A DNA stretch of 64,000 nt. It comes from Mermis nigrescens. Its lineage: Eukaryota; Nematoda; Enoplea; Mermithida; Mermithidae. The position numbers were made by a program, and so were the translations under genes. The notes beneath the pieces were generated by a model. It did not search any database. It was not told where the DNA came from and saw only the letters and a program-made list of their open reading frames with translations. The DNA lies in contig JAVLUZ010000154.1 in the NCBI GenBank assembly GCA_036768485.1, forward strand, positions 37,586,042-37,650,041. Direction: 5' to 3'. This document shows, in pieces, positions 35,549 to 44,316 of the stretch. Positions within the stretch are counted from its first letter, which is position 1. The number at the start of each line of letters is the position of its first letter.

Positions 35549-37262
35549 GGCGCTTCGCGCCAGATAGCCATTTAAGCATATTTTTATTCTATTTTCATTT
35601 CATGACTATAACTTTAGAAAATTTTCGACGCTAGGCATCAAAGGCTACAAATACGGGAAACCGTGCAGTAATTCAAGCTTGTAAATGTCCTTCCGCCAGA
35701 AATTCACGAATTTTCCGGCACTTCGCGTTGGATTTTCACTGAAGTCAACGAAATTTAATGATTTTTTCGCACAAAATTGTCATAAACTCTTAAAATTTTC
35801 AAAGAAATGTTGTGCCAAAATCGATTTCATACGGAAGTAGACGACGTAAAACGCTGAAAAAACGCCAGTCCGCACTTGAAGGTCCTAAATTATTTCTCAA
35901 TTAAAAAATTCCGCAAAATTTACTTGAAATTGGTAGAAATATCAAAACATTTCATTAACTATTCTGTATTTTTTATCTTTGGAAACCTATATATAAATCG
36001 AAAGATTTCGGACACCGTCTTTGCATTTGAACAAAGGAACCTTGTATAAAAACACTGGACAAAGGCATGTCAATCGGTGCAGGTGTCGGGGCATAAGATC
36101 TGCTGCTACTGAGGCTGGCATTTATGACTGAAGTCAAACATTGATTTAACATAATTTCTACATTTCTTATCTTTAGAAATGTGTCAAATTGAGCTTCATA
36201 AGAACACCCACTTTGTGCCAGATATAATTGCTGCATAGCTTATATTTGTAAACCTGCAGAAAAGAGCATAAAAGAATAAATATATCGAAAATTTTTAGCG
36301 CTTTGCGCCGGATATAATTTCTATTGCATACAATCAGAAAGCTGCAGAATTGAGATCAAAAGGATAAAAACATTTGAAATTTCCGGCGCTTCGCCCAAAC
36401 TATAATTACTATTTTGCTGTTTAGAAAGTTGCAAAATTTAGGTAAAAGGGTAGGACTCGAAAATTTTCGGCGCTTCGCGCCAGACATAATTACTGGATTG
36501 TTTATATCCAGAAACCTGCTAATTTGAGTTTAAAAAGATAAAAATGTAAAAATGTTGTGGCGCTTCGCGCCAGATATAATTTGAGCACTCTCTCTATATT
36601 AAGAAAGCTTCGAAATTCAGGTTTAGGAGATCAGAACGTCAAAATTTTTTCGCTAATTGTATAATACCCCCTTTTTACACTGTTTGTGTTCAAAGGCTGC
36701 AAAATTGAATTTAAAAGAGTAAAAATGCTAAAAAAAATTTCGAATCACAAATTTTAAATTTTTTTTGAATATTTTCATTCGCCATTATATGGAGCTCGTC
36801 GACAGACGTTTAGTCAAATACATTTTTGTACTACTACGTTAAAGTTTTACAGCTGGCGCAAATTTTCAGAGGACAAAAATCTAAATAGTACCAGAATTTT
36901 GTCTTTCTATTACCAACCCTACATGCCTCAAAATTAAGTCGAAGGTGATGGAAATGATATAATTTTCCATTAATAAAGCTGACGTTACTAATTTATTCAT
37001 AAGTCTGTTTCGACAAATTCCTAAAATTGAGCTGAAATGGGAAATCATCAATATTTCTGCTAGATTTGATATTATTATTTCCCGCTTCGCATGAAAGAAG
37101 CAGTTACAAACCTAAGCGAAGTTTAAGGATGATTAAGGCTGCAAATTTTGTAGCGAGAACGGTAATAAGTTTCGGTACTGCTTGTATACTCGTATCTTTG
37201 AAAAGCGATCATATTGAGCTTAAGAGGATAAAAGGTCAAGATTATTTGGCGCTTCGTGCCAG
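35549..37262. repeat. Array of hairpin-bearing repeats, about 88-bp period in the core
   Basis: GGCGCTTCGCGCCAGATA-like words occur at 35549, 36298 (variant), 36386 (variant), 36469, 36559 and 37249 (variant). From 36298 to 36571 the spacing is about 82-90 bp and intervening sequence is alike (ATAATT...GAAAGCTGCAAAATTGAG...AAAAGG). A minisatellite whose every unit carries one hairpin. Confidence 0.75.
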
Positions 37263-37329
37263 ATGTAATGTTTATTAATGTTTTAAAAAATAAAAAGGCC
37301 AAAATTTTCACGTACTATTTGGCAGAAAT

Positions 37330-38073
37330 CACTGTTTTTTTTGTGCGAGCCTCTTTGTACATATACAAAGATCTACGGAAAAGTCTTTGTACGAGCGGAA
37401 ATTTTTTTGTACATATAACGTATAGATATGCTACTGAATGTACACATTATTACATACTACTAGATTGTTATCCGTGACCCGCACGCTTAGCAAAAGATGT
37501 AACTTTGTCCTAAATTCAGCTGTTTATATTAGTTCGGCCCGAAACGCCGAAATTTTCATGAGTCTTAGGTTGAAATTACACATAAAATTCGACTCAGTAA
37601 GTTAAAATAACTTGTGTCACACAACTATAAATAATAAAGCGATTGCAATGTGCTGAGTGAATCTCATAATAGACACCAATTTACTTATGAATTTAATGCA
37701 ACGCAAAGATAAAAGAGTCAATTTTATCTTCAAACGGCAGAAAACAGTGCAAAGTTGTTTAATAGTTCTTTTTTCTGCATAAAATCTTTATAAAACAGTA
37801 GAAATAGATGTAAAAGTTGCTTAAATCTGTATGAAGATGCTTAAAGATAGATTTCGGAGTGTTTAATGCCAGCGCTTGGAGCTAAATACAATGTAATTAT
37901 GATATTCGGCGCAAAGCGCCTGCAATTTTTGAAATTTTGCTAAAAGATACTCAAAAAAAGTGTTAAAATTACTATTACTTTGCCCCAAAAAGTCTTTGTA
38001 CATTGTACAAAGATGGCTCCAAAAATCTTTGTACGAGCCTCAAAATCTTTGTCTCGTACAAAAAAAAACAGTG
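37330..38073. mobile_element. Family B MITE (B1)
   Basis: 744 bp from CACTGTTTTTTTTGTGCGAG to CGTACAAAAAAAAACAGTG with flanks GCAGAAAT / GCAGATAT (7 of 8). The hairpin is GGCGCAAAGCGCC near 37908. About nine tenths identical by eye to 27143-27806 over the shared part. Confidence 0.82.
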
Positions 38074-38689
38074 GCAGATATAATAAATTAATTCATCGTT
38101 TATTTGTAAAAAGGCTGCTTAATTGGACTTATGTAAAGTATAGGGTAGAAATTTTCCATAATAAGGTCAATTTTTTGCGTTGTCTTGTCCTTTAAAAATC
38201 TGTGAAATTGAGCATGGGATGCTAAAAAGGCCAAAATAAATTTCCAGAGGTGAACACTCTAAAACCTATAGTTGTAAACAATTAGTGTACTGACTGGTGA
38301 TTCTAAATGCGAGTAAATCAAGACGGATAAAACAAACGCAAATGATGCATGCAGACATGCAGAACGTTTCGAAAAGGTTATGAGGTAACATATTCCGAAA
38401 CAACCCCTTTTCGAACCAGCAACCAACCAGAATTTTTTGCCGCCGGTATCATCTGGAAGACCGGCCTTTGTCCAGGTATGCTCCCATGGTAGTATATTGA
38501 GAATAAGGTGACCTTGTCAAATTTTCAAAAAAAAAACGTGATCTTATGCCTTTTCAAACAATAATCTTTAACTTAGAAAATCACGTTTTTTTGAAAATTT
38601 GTACTTAAGTATAAGCATCTATACATCGACCTGAGCGGGAGCAACCTCGACCTAAGCAGCTTTAAACACCTTTTCAGATATACTAAGAC

Positions 38690-38935
38690 CTAAGCATCTA
38701 ATAATAATAATATAATAATATTTTATTAGCAATTACTGCCGTGGAAAATGCAACAGAAATTACAAGAAAAAGGATATATATAATAAAAGATGTCAAAGGA
38801 ACAAAAGAACGTTTATCAGCATAGCATAGTAATGGCTGAGACGTACAGGCGGATCGCGCTCACGTACGCCCCTTTAGAAACTCGCCTAAACAAAGCTTAG
38901 AAATCAAACCCTTAAACCGTCTGAAAGATTTTATA
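38690..38935 (-). repeat. 3' end of a CR1-like retrotransposon
   Basis: On the minus strand the last codons (...AGGCGAGTTTCTAAAGGGGC) and a 3' UTR end in a (TTA)n tail at 38700. It matches 51685-51935 closely, including AGCAATTACTGCCGTGGAAA. Extreme 5' truncation. The flanks (38615-38690 and 38929-39000) are copies of the same satellite unit. Confidence 0.75.
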
Positions 38936-39079
38936 CATCGACCTGAGTGGGAGCGACCTCGACCTAAGCAGCTTTAAACACCTTTTCAGATATACTAAGC
39001 CTAAGCCTGAGTATAATAAAAGTAAAAACGGCAATATTGAGAATAGCCCAGTTCGTCTCAATTAATTTGTTATTCTAAC

Positions 39080-40045
39080 GTTGTACTTCAAAATAACGCT
39101 GTACTTCAAAATGATCTTAACAAGCTTTATATGTGGTCGCGTGAATGGCAGCTTCAGATATCTATCAATAAATGCTCAGTTCTGTACATGGGTTATAAAA
39201 ATCCAAAACATCAATATTTCATTGAAAATCAATCTTTGCCTTCTGATTCTGACTGTGTCTGTGACTTAGGTGTTCTAATGTCTCAAAATTTGAAATTTCA
39301 ACAGCATTATCACGAAATAATTAAAAAAGCTTCTCAACGCTCTAATTTGATTCTGAAGTTATTCTTTTCTCATGGTAATGAAATTTTATCTCGTGCGTTT
39401 AAGATATATGTTCATCCATTACTTGAATACTGCTCTTCCATTTGGAATCCTTATCGTATTCGAGATATTGATCGTATTGAAAGAGTTCAGCGCAAGTTTA
39501 CGCGTAGTATTTTTGGCTTTAAAAGCGCTTTGTCTTATAACGATCGCTTAAATAAACTGTCTTTAGAACGCCTCGAATTACGCCATGTTCGTTTTGCTCT
39601 GTGTTTGTATTTTCAAATTATTACTGGACAGTCTCATATTCTTTGTGATGATTTTTTCGCTTTAAATGACAATTGTACTCGCTCCGCCAATAATTTTAAG
39701 CTTATCGTCCTTCTGGCTTGCTCCGATATTCTCAAGTATGATTACAGTCATAGATACTTAAATCTGTGGAATTCGCTTCCAAATGATGTTGTAAATTCAC
39801 CTAACCTGGAAATTTTTAAACGCAAGCTCAATACTGTCGATCTGTCTATTGTTTTAAAGGGGCGTGCGTAAGTCGTCACCTTCGTGACTGCATGTCCCTA
39901 TTGCTAACGTTGTAGTCATATATACTCGTATGTTGTCATGTGTGTCATTTAAAATATTGCATTTTTTATCAAGTTTCATCCCTTTTTTGTATTTGTGTTT
40001 TTCCCAGACGTTGCAATAAATGCTTTTTGTTGTTTTTGTAATTGT
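39080..40045 (+). pseudogene. CR1/Jockey-group retrotransposon, 5'-truncated
   Basis: An open frame to 39871 covers the end of the RT domain and the C-terminal region: WSREWQLQISINKCSVLYMG, YVHPLLEYCSSIWNPYRIRD, RKFTRSIFGF and the terminal LKGRA. It aligns by eye with residues from about 690 to the end of the intact ORF2 at 44317. Endonuclease and the catalytic RT motifs are missing. The 3' UTR has AATAAA and TTG-rich tail sequence near 40015-40045. No start codon of its own is expected; it is a dead 3' fragment, though the frame is still open. Confidence 0.85.
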
Positions 40046-40737
40046 TGTTAAACACATGAAGTTCAACAGCCTGTAACTCGGTCAATAATGCCGACCAACT
40101 CCTAATTCTTTCAGATTTGAATTCCTTGACGCTTAATTAGATTAAATCATCCATGCAAAGTTAATTTCTTGGAGGTCACCTTATTCTCAATATGAGCCCT
40201 CCCATGTTGGTTGATTATTAAGTACTCCAGCTTACTTTGAGATTATAGGCATTACCATGCAACTCACTAGCAGTTTATAGGCAGTTCACTTCAGTGTCAA
40301 TTCCTCCAATTCAATCAATTGCGTCACGAGCAAAGCGACGTTAAAATTAGCTACGGTAGTTAACACAATATTTTACCTAACTGTTATCAATATCTAGCTC
40401 GTTTATTTTAGAAAACCTCGAATTTTCATCAAAACCCCCAAAAAACCTCAAAAATTTCCAAAAACCCCAACAAAAACCCCAAAAAATAAAAACCTCAAAC
40501 GTAAAAAAACCCTCAAAATTTGAAGTAAAACCCCATGGTTGGCAACCCTGCTTGCACCAGTCCAGTGCACTTATATTGCCAGTCAGTGTTGCCAGGTCCC
40601 AAAATTCAGATTCTCCTGCACAGAGGTAAAATTGGGGAAAAATTCTCCTGCAGTTCTCCTGAAAATATTTTGATTCTCCTGAAAATTCTCCTGGCTCATA
40701 TTTTGCAGGAAAGGTTGTACAGCAGATCTACAATTGT

Positions 40738-41106
40738 ATGTACACATGCATATCAAGCATGCTCAGGCCAATTTACCTTGGTTCACCCAACTATTTTATT
40801 CTGATCTCTTGCCTGTTATCTTCATTATTCGAAAAAATAGTTTCTGTGCTTAAAACAGTGACCGCCAATTTTCAGTTGCACTTACATCATCAAAAATTTC
40901 TGAAAAGAGCCCTGTTTGCAATGTCTTTTGAAAAAATAAATAATACTTTATTACTAATTGTATGTACTTCAGTAGCAAGCAAATCCTTACGTTTTGAAAT
41001 ATATCAAAAAATGTTTATAGGCGCTTTGCAAACGTCTATGAAACTGATAAAAACAATTAGACGGTGTGTAAAGCTATGTATTTCTGCACTTTGTGATATT
41101 AAGTGA
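40738..41106 (+). CDS. Hypothetical ORF inside the 7.8 kb element
   Basis: 122 codons from MYTCISSMLRP to a TGA, close to the left end of the element. I recognise no domain; it has no BED finger and none of the hAT dimerisation motif. It could be a scrap of the lost transposase region or a chance frame in AT-rich DNA. Confidence 0.15.
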   Translation: MYTCISSMLRPIYLGSPNYFILISCLLSSLFEKIVSVLKTVTANFQLHLHHQKFLKRALFAMSFEKINNTLLLIVCTSVASKSLRFEIYQKMFIGALQTSMKLIKTIRRCVKLCISALCDIK

Positions 41107-41587
41107 ATAAATAAATTAATGAATGAATGATTTACTACGGAAGCACGAAACTTATTCGGATATAGTTATAACTTAACACTTAGGTCTTCCACCGTTTTTT
41201 TCCCAGCGATTTGGTTGACATTATAGATTGAACCCAAAATTTTTTTTCCACTTTTTCCGACTTTTTTCCACATTTTTTGGGAGATCTAAAAACGTTCAAA
41301 ATAGAGCGCCTGTGTTGAAAAATCAGTTTTTAAGTTAAAATTCTATGTACACATGCAATAGTGGTGTTTGATGCACTTTTTGTATAAAAATTTCGCGCTC
41401 TACAAGAATATCACAATCAGTATGCCTTATTTAGGCTAAAGTAGAGGAGATTGGAAAGTTCCAGAAAGTTATGACAAGGACATTTTCTAATTCAGTTTGG
41501 GCTGGGGAGTTCATATTTGAAAGAATTATGCAACGGTCAGCATTATTGACCGAGTTACAGGCTGTCGAAATTCATGTGCTTGAGGAT

Positions 41588-42348
41588 CAGTGTTTTTTTT
41601 TGTACAAGGTCCGTTTGTACATGTACAAAGATGGTCCCCAAAAGTCTTTGTACATTTTGCACATGCAAATTTTTGTGTACTATAATATAGTACAGTAGCG
41701 ATTTTAGTGTGGTAAAACAGGGTTTTCGATCTTAGGTAGTGTATTTTAGCTAATTTCTGGGTTTATGACGCTAAAAATTACTAAAAATTATCTGAAAACG
41801 GCGCGAAGCGCCGAAAAATATTGACATTTTTCCATTCTAAATGCAAATTCTGCCATTTGAAAGATATATAGGACAAATAATTTATCAGTTCGGCGCGAAG
41901 CGCCGAAAATTTTGGGAATTTTACACCTTTTTACAGTTTTTGTCTTCCTAAAATCTTTGTACATTTTGTACACACAAAATTTTTGGGTACTATAATATGG
42001 TACAGCAGCGATTTTAGTATCGTAAAAACAGAGTTCTTCGACTTTTCGTAGTGTGTTTTAGCTAATTTCTGGGTCTCTAAGGGCAAAAATTACTAAGAAT
42101 CGTCTTAAAACGGCGCGAAGCGCCGAAAAATTTGACATTTTTACTTTTGAAATGCAATTTCTGCCATTATAAAGATATATAGAACACACAATTACTCATT
42201 TTCGGCGCGAAGCGCCGAAATTTTTTCGAATTATAGACCTTTTTTGCAATTTTTGTCTTCCCAAAAATCTTTGTACATGTACAAAGACGGTCCCGAAAAG
42301 TCTTTGTACATCGGGAAAAATCTTTGCCGAATACAAAAAAAAACCGTG
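41588..42348. mobile_element. Family A MITE, dimeric form (A4)
   Basis: 761 bp from CAGTG to CCGTG with TSD TTGAGGAT / TTAAGGAT (7 of 8). The same tandem two-unit structure as 13494-14255, with four perfect hairpins (41800, 41892, 42112, 42204). Confidence 0.9.
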
Positions 42349-42389
42349 TTAAGGATAGGCGAAAAAAGGGCACTTATTCACTTTAACCC

Positions 42390-42797
42390 CTATCGAATTT
42401 TTTCTATTTTTTCAACATTAGGGTATATACAGCATTATGATATATCTATCATATGATATAATCCTTGATTTTCTTCAGTTTTTTCTTTCTTCATTTTCAT
42501 AAACAACTTTTGCAATAATTTACTTGAAAAGATATAGGAAAATGTAAGCTTTTGCTTCCGATATACTAAGGCTTAGGCTTAGTATATCTGAAAAGGTGTT
42601 TTAAGCTGCTTAGGTCGAGGTCGCTCCCGCTTAGGTCAATGTATAGATGCTTAGGTCGATGTATAGATGCTTAGGTCGATGTATAGATGCTTAGGTCGAT
42701 GTATAGATGCTTAGGTGAGAAACCTGGTGTTAAAAAAAGATGGAAAAAATCGGCCTGTATATGCCCTAATGTTAAAAAAGATAGAAAAATTCGATAG
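42390..42797. mobile_element. Foldback-type element enclosing a 20-bp tandem repeat
   Basis: Arms of about 44 bp (42390-42433 and 42753-42797; CTATCGAATTTTTTCTAT and its inverse) enclose AT-rich DNA and four copies of TTAGGTCGATGTATAGATGC (42631-42710, first copy with one mismatch). No TSD was identified. It begins 41 bp after the family A MITE. Confidence 0.65.
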
Positions 42798-43089
42798 CTG
42801 ATTCGAGCAGTAATCGGCAATGTGAAAGTCGAAAACAGCGGTAAAATGTGATGTGAAAAAATAAATTTTTTGAAGATTTTTTTTCACTCACATAGTTTTT
42901 CGCTAATGTTTTCGACTTCTATGTTAAGGATTATTTCTTTAAAAAGCATAAAAACATGTTTTTTTTTGAAAATTTGAGACTTTCCAGTATTCTCTACTCC
43001 GCCCGTTATTTATGTTAAAACTTAAATTTCCTTCCTTCAGTAAAGCATTTTAGCCAATTCTGAAGTCGTTTTTGACAATTAAAACTATA

Positions 43090-43690
43090 ATTTATCAAAT
43101 GGCGCGAAGCGCCAGAAAATTTTGAAATTTTAGCTCTCTAAATCATTTTTGCATTTCAAAAACTGTGCAGAAGGTAAGGATTTTCAATCGTAGTGGAGTT
43201 CTAGGACCAGATTATCGATAAAAATGCTGCAATTGGCGCCGCGCGGCTTAAACATCAATAACAAGTAAGAATTAAATCAATTTTCGCGCCGAAAATTTTT
43301 TTGTAGTTTCACCTCTCTGAAACGCATTTTTGCATTACAAAAACTAACCGAATCCGTGCAGAAGATAAGGATTTTCAATCGTAGTAAAGTTCTAGATCAA
43401 ATTTTCGATAAAAATGCTGCAGTTGACGCGGCGCGGCTCAAATATTAATAACAAAAAAAGAATTAAATCAATTCGGCGCGAAGCGCCGAAAAATTTTTGT
43501 AGTTTCACTTCTCTAAAACGCATTTTTGCATTAAAAAACTAACTGAATCCGTGCAGAAAATAAGGATTTTCAATCGTAATGTCGATAAAAATGGCGCGGC
43601 GCGGCTTAAGGATTACTAATAAGTAAGAGTTTAATCAATTCGGCGCGAAGCGCCGAAAAATTTTTGAAGTTTCAACTCTCTAAAACGCAT
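43090..43690. repeat. Tandem repeat of about 180 bp with one hairpin per unit
   Basis: Perfect GGCGCGAAGCGCC at 43101, 43475 and 43639 and a decayed one near 43285. Between them recur CTCTCTAAAACGCATTTTTGC, GTGCAGAA.ATAAGGATTTTC and TCGATAAAAATG strings. Units vary from 165 to 190 bp through small deletions. Confidence 0.75.
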
Positions 43691-43694
43691 TTTT

Positions 43695-43925
43695 AACATT
43701 ACAACAACAACAACAACAATTTATTCGCTAAGTCGAAAGAAAATATTAACATACATGGATGAGACGAATGAACGAAAATGAAAATACATGAAAGACAAAA
43801 CAAATTAAGTATGACGAAGCAGGGTAAACGTAAAGGCAATAGGGAAAACTGCTCTTACTTACGCCCCTTTAAGAAATTTAGAAAGGTTTAATCTTTTAAG
43901 TTTAGTCAGAAAAAGGTGTCTATTT
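43695..43925 (-). repeat. 3' end of a CR1-like retrotransposon
   Basis: Minus-strand codons LSKFLKGRK then stop (43850-43880) and a short 3' UTR ending in a (TTG)n tail seen as CAACAACAACAACAA at 43700. Severely 5'-truncated. Confidence 0.7.
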
Positions 43926-44316
43926 ACAAAAATTTTCCACAAATGCCAACCAAGCCCAAAAATTTTTTTTATTTCCAAAAATTGTGGTTGGCAAATAGAC
44001 CAAAAAGTGGGAAAAAACGGTGGTCTTAACTATGAACGAAATAAATTCTTAATGTGAAAGATCTAAGTAAAGAAAGAAAGAAAGAAAGATTTATTCGGTC
44101 TACAAAATACACGTACAAATTTAAAATATACGTACACATTACAATACAAATAATAAGGAAAAAGACAAATGTCATATAAATGCATAATTGAAATTCATGT
44201 ACATATTGCAAACACACGTATTTAATTGTAAAAAAACGAATAAAGTGATTAAAGAAAGTAGTGTAATGTAAATGTAAGACACGCGGGTACGTACAGGCAA
44301 TGAATTATAACTGCGC

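Larger units (their letters stand above)
38497..40190. mobile_element. TA-flanked element with 18-bp perfect inverted ends
   Basis: TTGAGAATAAGGTGACCT at 38497-38514 and its exact inverse at 40173-40190, each bordered by TA (38495-38496, 40191-40192), as for Tc1/mariner elements. Inside the left end is a long inverted repeat (38517-38608). The rest is filler: a 20-bp-type satellite, the 3' end of one CR1-like copy and a 0.8 kb piece of another. No transposase. A third TATTGAGAATA lies at about 39039. Confidence 0.75.
30386..40550. mobile_element. 10.2 kb hAT-like element, transposase not seen
   Basis: Ends CAGTGTTGCCAACC and GGTTGGCAACCCTG (inverted, one mismatch) flanked by an exact 8-bp TSD CTTGCACC (30378-30385, 40551-40558). 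AACCTCAAA words lie within 90 bp of the left end (3 copies) and 170 bp of the right end (several), all in the same strand sense. The interior is almost wholly nested repeats: family A, B and F MITEs, CR1-like pieces, a 1.3 kb AACC tract and a TA-flanked element. No transposase was recognised. CAGTG ends plus 8-bp TSD are hAT hallmarks. Confidence 0.85.

Noticed and set aside
36298..36571. Regularly spaced palindromic repeats resembling a CRISPR array
   Set aside because: Spacers are related to each other, the DNA is eukaryotic, and the same hairpin is dispersed in transposons.
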